Assembly (NCBI RefSeq): GCF_004762035.2
Contig: NZ_SIJK02000052.1
Coordinates: forward strand, 1 to 36,515
DNA length: 36,515 nucleotides
Direction of reading: 5' to 3'
Origin: Candidatus Chloroploca mongolica
GTDB lineage: Bacteria; Chloroflexota; Chloroflexia; Chloroflexales; Chloroflexaceae
A program made the position numbers and the translations under genes. This document shows, in pieces, positions 1 to 7,025 of the stretch. The notes below the pieces were generated by a model. The model did not search any database. It had not been told where the DNA came from and saw only the letters and a program-made list of their open reading frames with translations. Each line of letters starts with the position of its first letter. The first letter of the stretch is position 1.

Positions 1-36
1 GCGGCCGCCATCGACCGCCTCTTGTTCCGGGCCTGA
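1..36 (+). CDS. possible 3' end of an upstream gene
   Basis: The first eleven codons in frame 1 read AAAIDRLLFRA and end with TGA at 34-36. The composition is that of an amphipathic protein C-terminus, so an upstream gene may end here. Nothing identifies it. The stretch from 37 to 151 carries no other gene and presumably holds the promoter of the next one. The call rests on frame and composition only. Confidence 0.25.
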   Translation, partial: AAAIDRLLFRA

Positions 37-151
37 CTTTGCATCAGCCCTGCTGTTCCTCAGCTGATACTTGCACAACGGAGTCCATTGTCATATCATG
101 ACTGTGATCCGCTTCACTGCGGTCATGTTGATGAAGGGACGTTGGACACCG

Positions 152-2323
152 ATGCAAAGCGCTCTCGCCGGACAGCCGTTTCTCCTTGGCCTTGCCTTTG
201 TTGTAATCATTCTTGTAGTGGTTGCCGTCGTTTTTGTTGTCCTGCGCCTGCGTAGACCATCAGTTGAAGCTATCGATCCTACGACCCTTGATGCGAGTAC
301 TACGCTTGATGATACGCTTGATTTTGCCTCACTGGTTGCTCAGGATCAGCCTGATTTTGAGGCGGATGACTATCCTTCCCTCTCTTTTGATGCTGACGGT
401 GACGAGTATCCTTCGATTGCGCCCGAGGAAGAACCCGAGGGTTGGCGTGAGCGCTTCGCTCATTTGCCGCTCACGTCCAGGCTCCTCTTGATCCTGGCCC
501 CTCTCTTGATGCTGCTCGGGCTGTTTGGGCTGTTGCTTCTATTGCCGACCCCTGAAGAGCCTGAGATTATTGTCGAGCCCACCCCTATTCCGGTGACGTT
601 GCTCGTGCAGAGCGCCTCGGTTGCGCGTGCTGATCCGCTGACGGTGACGATTGCTGGCGCAAGTACCGGTTTGCCTGATGGTACGGTTGTCCGCGCTGAG
701 ATGTTTGAAGATGACTTCCCTTTTTCCTGGTTTGACACTGAGTTGGCGACCGCACGGGTGCGGAATAATCGCCTCGAGTTTCAAATTCCACGTGCTGCTG
801 ATGCGCCTCAGCCAGTTGAAACGCGTCAGTATACGGTCAGGCTCTTTGCCCTCGATGATGTGGCGAGTGTTCCAGCTGAACTGATTGTCCCGTCAATTGG
901 CGGCATTGCCGACAACTTCTTTAATCGTCCGGTGGCGCAGGTTCCGACGCCAACGCCAACCGCGACGCCAACCGCGACGCTGTTCCCTGAACCCGAGCCG
1001 GGGGTACCTACTGATGATCCGGCACTCGAAGGCCCGGCAACGGCTACCCCTACGGTTGATGGGCCGATTGGCGAAGGTACTCCACCGCCAATGCCAACGC
1101 TGGCCTTGACGACGGTGCCGCCTACGGCGGTTCCTCCGCCAATTCAGCCAACCCTGGTGCAGCCAACCTCGCTTCCTCTGCCGACGGCATTGCCGCAACC
1201 AACGCCAACCGATGATCCGTCGGTTGTTGCTCCAACGCCGCCATTGCTCACGCCCATTGATCCGGCGCCACCGTCAACGGCAACGCCTGAGCCACGCCCA
1301 ACTCTGCCGCCGCCACCGACGGTGCCACCGCCGCCTCCCGCCGATGTGCTCAGTGGTGATATCCGTTGGTCCCGCGATCAGGGGCCGCTGCGCATTGAGC
1401 GTGATGTCCAACTTGCCCCTGGAAGCGAGTTGATCATCGAGCCTGGGGTTGAGGTGCAACTTGCCCCTGGGGTCGCGATCTTTGTGGATGGTGGCCGGTT
1501 GCTTGCCCTTGGGCAGCCTGATCAGCCTGTCCGTTTTGTTAGCGCAACCGGGGCGCGTTGGAACGGGATTTTTATGCGTCCCAATAGCTTTGTGGTGCTG
1601 GAACATGCCGAGGTGCGTGGAGCCGGGCTTGGTGGTACGCTCCTGGCGAGCGAGCGTAGCGAGTTGATCGTGCGTTCGACCCGCTTTACCGATAATGGTG
1701 GGGCGATCTTGCTCAACGATACACGCCTCGAGATGCGTGATAGCGAAGTGACTGGCAATGATATGCCGTTTGGCCCCGCGTTGGAGGCGACGTATGGGCG
1801 TGGCAATTTCATCACGCTCACCAATAATCGCTTTGGCGGCAATCGGTTGAGCGAGGGTGCGCCGCAGGTGCGTATCAGCAACCGCAGCACCTTTGAGACC
1901 CTGAATCTGACCGTTGAAGGCAATTTGATCCGTGGGGGCGCACCTAATCTGCAACTCACTACGAATGGGCCGTTGCAGGGAACAGTCGGTTGCAATGCGC
2001 TGGTCGGCGATGCGCAGGGCTTTGGTCTTCGTACGCAGACGCCTCAGGTCAATCCCAATGGGGTGCCGCCGATGGCCTTGCGGATCGAAAACAACCTGAT
2101 TGACGAGCATCTCCCGCCGATTATTCCGGTCTATCTGCGGTATGGCCTGGGTCGTGGTGCGACGAGCGAGATTCTGCTTGACATGCGCAACAACTGGTGG
2201 GGAGAAGCCTCGGGCCCCTATGAGCCAGAAACCAATCCATTGGGCCGCGGCGACTCGGTGGGCAACAATATCATCTATGCCCCGTGGCTCACAGCCCCAC
2301 CCTCTTGCCTACCGCCTCAATAA
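152..2323 (+). CDS. membrane-anchored Pro/Thr-rich protein with right-handed beta-helix domain
   Basis: Predicted surface protein of 723 residues; specific function unknown. Counting from the chosen ATG, a first membrane segment spans about residues 9-31. It is followed by an Asp/Glu-rich stretch (about 35-100) and a second membrane segment (about 108-130). A long linker rich in Pro, Thr and Ala follows (about 280-398). The C-terminal part (about 400-723) has short parallel beta-helix-like rungs with repeated asparagines (for example ENNLI, TNNRF, EGNLI), as in NosD/pectate-lyase-like folds, and ends near MRNNWWGEASGPYEP. This resembles polymer-binding or periplasmic beta-helix proteins, but no catalytic residues can be assigned. 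The start at 152 follows a GAAGGGA at 132-138; an in-frame ATG at 131 is the alternative. The gene is convergent with the aminotransferase. Confidence 0.85.
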   Translation: MQSALAGQPFLLGLAFVVIILVVVAVVFVVLRLRRPSVEAIDPTTLDASTTLDDTLDFASLVAQDQPDFEADDYPSLSFDADGDEYPSIAPEEEPEGWRERFAHLPLTSRLLLILAPLLMLLGLFGLLLLLPTPEEPEIIVEPTPIPVTLLVQSASVARADPLTVTIAGASTGLPDGTVVRAEMFEDDFPFSWFDTELATARVRNNRLEFQIPRAADAPQPVETRQYTVRLFALDDVASVPAELIVPSIGGIADNFFNRPVAQVPTPTPTATPTATLFPEPEPGVPTDDPALEGPATATPTVDGPIGEGTPPPMPTLALTTVPPTAVPPPIQPTLVQPTSLPLPTALPQPTPTDDPSVVAPTPPLLTPIDPAPPSTATPEPRPTLPPPPTVPPPPPADVLSGDIRWSRDQGPLRIERDVQLAPGSELIIEPGVEVQLAPGVAIFVDGGRLLALGQPDQPVRFVSATGARWNGIFMRPNSFVVLEHAEVRGAGLGGTLLASERSELIVRSTRFTDNGGAILLNDTRLEMRDSEVTGNDMPFGPALEATYGRGNFITLTNNRFGGNRLSEGAPQVRISNRSTFETLNLTVEGNLIRGGAPNLQLTTNGPLQGTVGCNALVGDAQGFGLRTQTPQVNPNGVPPMALRIENNLIDEHLPPIIPVYLRYGLGRGATSEILLDMRNNWWGEASGPYEPETNPLGRGDSVGNNIIYAPWLTAPPSCLPPQ

Positions 2324-2341
2324 ACGGCACTACGGTGGTTT

Positions 2342-2386
2342 GTGTGAGCGAAAACGGCCAGTGAAACTGGCCGTTTTCACTCACAC
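2342..2386. terminator. bidirectional hairpin terminator
   Basis: Two 21-nt arms (2342-2362 and 2366-2386) pair with one mismatch around a GAA loop. The hairpin lies between the ends of two convergent genes (stops at 2323 and 2407), so it can serve both. Internal A4/T4 runs stand in for a separate U-tract. Confidence 0.8.
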
Positions 2387-2406
2387 AAGGGAAATTCTTG
2401 TTGTCG

Positions 2407-3750
2407 CTACTGGCAGACAGCGGTGATCGACTCGCCGATAATCGCCACCATGCGATCAATGGTTTCAACGGGCGTTACCAGTGGTGGTGCAATGCAGATC
2501 GTATCGCCAACGACACGGGTAAAGAGCCCGCGGCTCGTCATCTCTTTCTGCACACGACCGCCAACGTTCTCGGCTGGCGGGAAGGGGGCTTTGGTTGCCT
2601 TATCAGCGACCAGTTCAACGGCGGCCATCATGCCTTTGCCGCGCACATTGCCGACACCTGCGAGCGTGCCGAGTTCGTTGAGGGCGTTGTTCATATGCGC
2701 TCCGACCTCGGCGGCGCGGGCAACCAGGCCTTCACGTTCAATCAGGTCGATGTTGGCCAGGGCAACTGCACACGACGTAGGGTGGCCCGAATAGGTAAAG
2801 GCGTGCATCCAGCGCTTCTCACCCGGCACCGTCTCGATCACATCACGGATTGTATCATTGACCCCGATGCCGCCGAGGGGGACGTAGCCCGAGGTAATGC
2901 CTTTGGCAAACTGGATAATATCCGGCTCGATGCCGTAGTCTTCTAGGCCAAACCAGCGCCCCGTGCGGCCAAAGCCAGTAATCACCTCATCGGCGATCAG
3001 CAGCACTTCATAGGTATCGCAGATCTCACGGATCCGCTGGAAATAGTCGTCCTGGGGCACAATGACGCCGCCGGCACCCTGAATCGGCTCGGCAATGAAC
3101 CCGGCGACCGTCTCGGGACCTTCGCGCAGAATCGCCGCTTCGAGCAGATTTGCCGCCGCAATACCGTCACTCACCTCGGGGGTTGGATTGACAAACCGAT
3201 AGGGATAGGGTGAGTCGATATGAACAAAGCCGGGGACACGCGGCTCGAACATCGGCCAGTAGGCCGGTAACCCGGTGGCGCTCATAGCGGCCATTGTGAC
3301 GCCGTGGTAGCCCTTGATCCGTGAAATGAACTTCACCTTGTCGGGCTTACCGACGGCCTTCCAATAGAAACGGGCCGTCTTGAAGCTACTCTCGGTGCTT
3401 TCGGCCCCGCCACTCGTAAAGAAGAAGGTGTTGATCGAGGGGTACATCAACTCGGCCAACTTCTCGCCCAGTTTGATCGTCGGCAGATTGGAACTACCAA
3501 CATACGACGAATAGTAGGCGAGTTGCTGCATCTGCTCGTACGCAGCGCGGGCCAATTCCTCACGCCCGTGGCCCACATTGACGTTCCACAAGCCACTGAG
3601 CCCGTCAATAAATTCTTGCCCGTGCATATCGGTGACGATGGCACCCTGGCCCCGTACCCAGAGTTTCATCGCCTGGTGCGCACTGGGATGGTAGAGCGAG
3701 TGCAAGACGTGGGCGTGATCACTCTCAATCAGGTCATGATCGATCAACAC
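2407..3750 (-). CDS. class III (omega) aminotransferase, PLP-dependent
   Basis: Fold-type I PLP enzyme of the class III aminotransferase family, which moves an amino group from an omega-amine or beta-/gamma-amino acid to a 2-oxo acid in the cytoplasm. Visible family signatures are the TSGGAESTE cofactor-phosphate segment, the YHGVT motif, the ADEVITGFGRTG block with the PLP-pairing Asp, and the Schiff-base Lys in QFAKGITSGY. The rest matches omega-amino acid:pyruvate or putrescine-type transaminases, but the exact substrate cannot be read. A GGAGG at 3755-3759 fixes the start near 3750 (GTG, 447 residues) or 3747 (TTG, better 7-nt spacing). A longer in-frame extension upstream to 3960 has that Shine-Dalgarno inside it and is unlikely. 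It is a monocistronic unit, divergent from the pilin-like cluster. Confidence 0.92.
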   Translation of the reverse strand: MLIDHDLIESDHAHVLHSLYHPSAHQAMKLWVRGQGAIVTDMHGQEFIDGLSGLWNVNVGHGREELARAAYEQMQQLAYYSSYVGSSNLPTIKLGEKLAELMYPSINTFFFTSGGAESTESSFKTARFYWKAVGKPDKVKFISRIKGYHGVTMAAMSATGLPAYWPMFEPRVPGFVHIDSPYPYRFVNPTPEVSDGIAAANLLEAAILREGPETVAGFIAEPIQGAGGVIVPQDDYFQRIREICDTYEVLLIADEVITGFGRTGRWFGLEDYGIEPDIIQFAKGITSGYVPLGGIGVNDTIRDVIETVPGEKRWMHAFTYSGHPTSCAVALANIDLIEREGLVARAAEVGAHMNNALNELGTLAGVGNVRGKGMMAAVELVADKATKAPFPPAENVGGRVQKEMTSRGLFTRVVGDTICIAPPLVTPVETIDRMVAIIGESITAVCQ

Positions 3751-3930
3751 AACTCCTCCTTGCCAACAATAAGCGATTCCGCCCGATCGACGAAACCGCT
3801 GCGCTGCGTGTATTCTGACAGATGTAGGCTTGATTCTACTCGATATCACGGTGCTCTGCAAGGTGAACGCCTGTGGTTGCAAGGCTTGAGGAACGGCACC
3901 GCTGGGGCGCGGATGTGGCGAGGCGTGCGT

Positions 3931-3971
3931 TGGCGTGATGGGTGGTGGTTGCGCCACCACCCATCACGCCA
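3931..3971. repeat. perfect 18-bp inverted repeat in divergent control region
   Basis: Arms 3931-3948 and 3954-3971 are perfectly complementary around a 5-nt TTGCG loop. There is no U-tract on either side. Unlike the other long hairpins here, it does not follow a gene end: it lies between the divergent starts of the aminotransferase and the pilin-like cluster. The whole 3751-4062 interval holds no gene; besides this hairpin it carries the extended -10 promoter described next. The hairpin could insulate the two transcripts or bind a regulator. Confidence 0.75.
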
Positions 3972-4004
3972 TAGCGGAGTGGTAATAACCCCGTTCGAGG
4001 CGTT

Positions 4005-4013
4005 TGATATAAT
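4005..4013 (+). promoter_or_regulatory. extended -10 promoter for the pilin-lectin cluster
   Basis: The sequence TGATATAAT is a perfect extended -10 (TGn-TATAAT). No good -35 is present at the usual distance, which an extended -10 tolerates. It predicts a start near 4020 and a leader of about 42 nt before the ATG at 4063. Confidence 0.55.
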
Positions 4014-4062
4014 GAAGATAAGCACACAACTAGGATTGCATTCTGTTACCGGAGCTCAGGAT

Positions 4063-4800
4063 ATGGCTATACGGCTTTCATCTTCACAATCAGGCCAATC
4101 GCTCGTTGAACTTGGGGCGCTGCTTGCGCTTGTCTCGCTTACCGCGATCCTCGGGTTGAGCATGATCGGTGTGAACGTCGGCAGTGTCTTCGACACAGTC
4201 GCGTGCCAGATTGCCAAGGCCCTTGGGGACGATGAGCAGTGCGAAGAAATCAGCAATCTGCTCTTTCATGACTCCTTCGATAACCTCGATGCCTGGTACA
4301 AAGAGTATGGCAATTGGCAACTCAAGGATGGGCAACTCTGTGTAAACGGGAGTGGCCGTATTTTTCGTCCGGTTGAGGAGGATAATTATCGGATCCGCAT
4401 TGATCAAGCGATGCTCACCAGTGGGCCTGGTCACGGGGTCTTTTTTCGAGCGACTAATTTTGATGCGCGTACGAAAGTCAATGGCTATACGTTTCAGTAT
4501 GATAAAGTCTTGAAGGCCTTTGTCATCAGGAAATGGATCAACGGCAACGAAGTCTATGATCCTCCGCATGTAGCTCGTGCTCCAGCCCCGGACAATTATG
4601 CTTGGCATAATACCAACCGCCAGATCGAACTCGAGGTGAAGGGCAATACTTTTACGGCTTATGTTGATGGTGTCCAAGTGCTTAGTGCCAGCGATGATAC
4701 CTATAGTTCCGGCGGCATTGGTTTTCGTACCTGGAATCATACCAGCGAAAGCACGACTGATGCTTGTTTCGATGACGTGAGTGTTACCGCACTTCCATAG
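4063..4800 (+). CDS. prepilin-like protein with lectin-like jelly-roll domain, paralogue 1
   Basis: Predicted exported protein of 245 residues. The N-terminus has a short positively charged leader, then SG|QSLVEL followed by a hydrophobic helix of about 22 residues. This is the G|xxxxE arrangement cut by type IV/Flp-TadE prepilin peptidases: cleavage after Gly11, Glu16 at mature position 5. After the helix come Cys48 and Cys60 (C-x11-C). From about residue 66 the protein resembles a concanavalin-like (LamG/DUF1080-type) beta-sandwich: FDNLDAW, GNW, GVFFRATNFD, VNGYTFQYD, FTAYVDGVQV, GGIGFRTWN, CFDDVSV. Two further cysteines suggest disulfides outside the membrane. The start has GGAG at 4051-4054, 8 nt upstream. 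A sugar-binding pilin or pseudopilin is inferred; the family cannot be named. First gene of a cluster with two paralogues. Confidence 0.85.
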   Translation: MAIRLSSSQSGQSLVELGALLALVSLTAILGLSMIGVNVGSVFDTVACQIAKALGDDEQCEEISNLLFHDSFDNLDAWYKEYGNWQLKDGQLCVNGSGRIFRPVEEDNYRIRIDQAMLTSGPGHGVFFRATNFDARTKVNGYTFQYDKVLKAFVIRKWINGNEVYDPPHVARAPAPDNYAWHNTNRQIELEVKGNTFTAYVDGVQVLSASDDTYSSGGIGFRTWNHTSESTTDACFDDVSVTALP

Positions 4801-4803
4801 GCC

Positions 4804-5262
4804 ATGAAAAGAAAAGACAAAGCTATGGCGTTTCAGGACTCATTCAAGGATCTTGTGCCAGGATCCACCCCACCACCACCACCGCCACGCTGGCAAAAGC
4901 CCGTGCGGATCGCGCTGATTGTCTTGAGCATCACAACCGGGTTGTTGCTCGTTATCCGCCTGGTGCAGATGATGGATGTTGTGCCGTCGGTTGCCGGTAC
5001 AGGCAGTGGCACTGTGGCCGGCCAAGTGATCGATCAGGCCGGTCGCCCTCAACCTGCCGAAGTGATTATTCAGAAGACCGATCTGATTGTGCAGACAGCC
5101 CCCGATGGTCGCTTTCAGATCGCTGGTGTCCCGTCTGGTGCCCAGGTACTCGTCGTCGCCCGTGACGGCGTGGCCGTTGAGTATCCGATCAATGTCCGCA
5201 ATGGTCAGACCATCAATGTCGGGACGGTCAAGTCTGAAACAACGACTCAACCTGTGCGTTAG
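4804..5262 (+). CDS. single-pass membrane protein with carboxypeptidase-regulatory-like domain
   Basis: A 152-residue protein: a short Pro-rich cytoplasmic N-terminus (PPPPPPRW), one membrane helix at about residues 30-52, then one compact beta-sandwich of the CarboxypepD_reg type (about 65-148). Its signatures are GTVAGQVIDQAGRPQPAEV, APDGRFQIAGVPSG and the closing VRNGQTINVGTV. The same domain class is repeated about 28 times in the giant secreted protein at 13.7-22.9 kb. It starts 3 nt after the stop of pilin-lectin paralogue 1, so the two are very probably cotranscribed and coupled. A second in-frame ATG at 4825 is possible; neither has a strong Shine-Dalgarno. The role is unknown; an accessory or anchor for the neighbouring pilin-like proteins is a guess from position. 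Confidence 0.75.
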   Translation: MKRKDKAMAFQDSFKDLVPGSTPPPPPPRWQKPVRIALIVLSITTGLLLVIRLVQMMDVVPSVAGTGSGTVAGQVIDQAGRPQPAEVIIQKTDLIVQTAPDGRFQIAGVPSGAQVLVVARDGVAVEYPINVRNGQTINVGTVKSETTTQPVR

Positions 5263-5300
5263 GCATGTTTCGAACGAGAATACCCCATTCTGAAACATGC
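5263..5300 (+). terminator. interrupted hairpin between cluster genes
   Basis: Outer arms GCATGTTTC (5263-5271) and GAAACATGC (5292-5300) pair perfectly, with an inner AGAAT/ATTCT stem and an ACCCC loop. There is no U-tract. It begins 1 nt after the stop of the 152-residue gene and precedes the Shine-Dalgarno of paralogue 2. It may be an attenuating or processing hairpin rather than a full terminator. Confidence 0.5.
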
Positions 5301-5327
5301 GTTAGCTTTGGTCAAGGGAGACCAACG

Positions 5328-6083
5328 ATGCATACAACAACTCAGGACAAAAGAGCAGGACAGTCAATCGTCGAAATCAGCCTCCTCCTGGCCCTGGTTT
5401 CCATCACGGCCCTGGTTGGCCTGAACCTGGTGGGGGTCAATCTCAAAGCCGTCTTGTGCCGGATTGCCACGGGCCTGGATGCCGGTGCGAACTGTGCGCC
5501 GATCATTGCATCAGCCGAACCACCCGCCGCACCACCGGCGTCGGGTGGACCCATCAAGATGGAGGATTTTTGCCAGGGCCGAGGTGTCGAGAGCAATCTA
5601 AGCTTTAAGCCAGTCGCGGCTAACGATTACACGGTCTCCTTTAAGCAAACGATCGACACCAAGAGTCAGGGTGCCGGAGCAAGCGCTGGTAGTGGCCACA
5701 ATGTCTTTTTTCGCGCTACAAAGACCGGCTCGGATGGCCCAAACGGTGTCGGTTCACTCAATGGCTACTCGCTGCGTTACACGCCACCTACGACAACTGG
5801 CAAGAATTCTACATCAGCATCGCTCGCGATCGTCAAATGGACGGCCGGTAATAGGGTTACGCCTGATCTGGAAACGTTGACGCTCCCGGATGGTTATGGT
5901 GCTAGTAATAACATTGAACTCACTGTCAGCGGCGATACCTTTCGTGTGATGATTGATGGCAAAGAGTTTATGCAAGTCAAGGACACAACATATACTACGG
6001 GTGGGATCGGCTTTCATTCGCCTACCCCGACAGGTTCCACCCAGACCTGCTTCAACAATGTTTTGATCCAGCCGCTCGATTGA
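5328..6083 (+). CDS. prepilin-like protein with lectin-like domain, paralogue 2 (divergent)
   Basis: A 251-residue protein with the same plan as its two neighbours: leader ending at Gly11, AG|QSIVEI with Glu16 at mature position 5, a hydrophobic helix (about 18-40), a C-x11-C pair (Cys44, Cys56), and a C-terminal beta-sandwich with GHNVFFRATK, LNGYSLRY, FRVMIDGKEF, GGIGFHSPT and CFNNVLI. A Pro/Ala/Ser linker (EPPAAPPASGG) between the Cys pair and the sandwich is unique to this copy. The initial FDNLDAW strand of the other two is missing or changed. The start is well fixed by AAGGGAG at 5314-5320, 7 nt before the ATG. The divergence suggests a specialised rather than redundant subunit. Confidence 0.82.
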   Translation: MHTTTQDKRAGQSIVEISLLLALVSITALVGLNLVGVNLKAVLCRIATGLDAGANCAPIIASAEPPAAPPASGGPIKMEDFCQGRGVESNLSFKPVAANDYTVSFKQTIDTKSQGAGASAGSGHNVFFRATKTGSDGPNGVGSLNGYSLRYTPPTTTGKNSTSASLAIVKWTAGNRVTPDLETLTLPDGYGASNNIELTVSGDTFRVMIDGKEFMQVKDTTYTTGGIGFHSPTPTGSTQTCFNNVLIQPLD

Positions 6084-6119
6084 GTAGTCTGTAACGTACG
6101 TTTTTTGATCCCAGCGGGA

Positions 6120-6188
6120 GCTTCGACAGGCTCAGCATCCGTCCGTTCGCAACGCCCATTGTCCGCCGTTGGCTGAGCTTGTCGAAGC
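6120..6188. repeat. interspersed inverted repeat (TTCGACAGGCTCAG type)
   Basis: Arms 6120-6136 and 6172-6188 are complementary with one mismatch, separated by 35 nt. The arm reads GCTTCGACAGGCTCAGC. This palindrome class is widespread as an intergenic repeat in many bacterial genomes. It sits between pilin-lectin paralogues 2 and 3, upstream of the Shine-Dalgarno of the latter. Confidence 0.75.
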
Positions 6189-6240
6189 CAATACCGAGAG
6201 CAGAAAACTTTTGTTACGAACTACTAATTGGAGCATTCCT

Positions 6241-6987
6241 ATGCATCAGCAGCCTCTCCATCGCCGTTCAGGGCAATCGCTCGTGGAAATTGGAGCTCTG
6301 CTTGCCCTGGTTTCACTCACCGCGATCCTCGGGTTGAGTATGATCGGCGTGAACCTTCGCACCGTCATGTGCCAGATTGCCAATGGTCTGGGGGCCGACG
6401 AGCAGTGCGAAGAAATCAGCAATCTGCTCTTTCGTGATCCCTTTGATAATCTTAATGCGTGGACGACGAAATATGGCAACTGGAACCTCGAAAATGGCAA
6501 ACTCTGTGGAGGCCCTCGTGCCGGAAGCATTTACCGGCCAATCGAGGCCGATAATTATCGCATCAAGGTTGATCAGAGTACCCTGATATCGGGCAATGGC
6601 TATGGGGTCTTTTTCCGCGCTACGAATTTTGAAGTGCTAGGTACTTCTGGTACTTCTGGGTCTGTCGGAACAGTGAATGGCTACTCGTTTCAGTATGATC
6701 CAGGGCTTTATCCAGGTCAATTCATTATTCGCAAATGGACGAATGGCAATGAAGCCGTACCGTTTGCGAGTGCGAAGGCACCGGAAGGGTTTGTCTGGAG
6801 TGGCGTCGATCGCCAGATTGAGCTCGAAGTGGTCGGGAATACCTTTGCTGTTTCGCTTGATGGCGAGGAGATCTTACGGGCCACGGATGATAAAAGTCCC
6901 TATATGAGTGGCGGCATGGGCTTTCGTACCTGGAATGCCGACTCAAAAGCTTGTTTTGATGACCTCAGTGTTGAGACACTCCCATAA
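6241..6987 (+). CDS. prepilin-like protein with lectin-like jelly-roll domain, paralogue 3
   Basis: A 248-residue protein, close in sequence to paralogue 1. It has leader Gly11, SG|QSLVEI with Glu16 at mature position 5, and a nearly identical hydrophobic helix (LLALVSLTAILGLSMIGVN). The Cys44/Cys56 pair follows, then DEQCEEISNLLF leading into the beta-sandwich (FDNLNAW, YGNWNLENG, YGVFFRATNFE, VNGYSFQYD, FAVSLDGEEI, GGMGFRTWN, CFDDLSV). A short Gly/Ser/Thr insertion (GTSGTSGS) lies in a surface loop. TTGGAG at 6228-6233 with 7-nt spacing fixes the start. It lies 157 nt after paralogue 2, beyond an interspersed palindrome, so it may have its own transcript. The gene ends 38 nt before the convergent TauE-like gene, with no clear terminator between them. 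Confidence 0.85.
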   Translation: MHQQPLHRRSGQSLVEIGALLALVSLTAILGLSMIGVNLRTVMCQIANGLGADEQCEEISNLLFRDPFDNLNAWTTKYGNWNLENGKLCGGPRAGSIYRPIEADNYRIKVDQSTLISGNGYGVFFRATNFEVLGTSGTSGSVGTVNGYSFQYDPGLYPGQFIIRKWTNGNEAVPFASAKAPEGFVWSGVDRQIELEVVGNTFAVSLDGEEILRATDDKSPYMSGGMGFRTWNADSKACFDDLSVETLP

Positions 6988-7025
6988 GCTCACTATGCTC
7001 GATTCTTTCGCTGCCGAGCTTTGCA

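Noticed and set aside
1274-2110. 278-codon minus-strand frame inside the beta-helix gene
   Set aside because: Antisense shadow of a GC-rich gene; composition is of basic low-complexity type and no domain is seen.
3751-3960. N-terminal extension of the aminotransferase
   Set aside because: The extra 70 codons read through a strong Shine-Dalgarno at 3755-3759 and show no similarity to the family N-terminus.
4090-4740. 216-codon open frame on the minus strand inside paralogue 1
   Set aside because: It is antisense to a gene with clear domain features and has no family resemblance.
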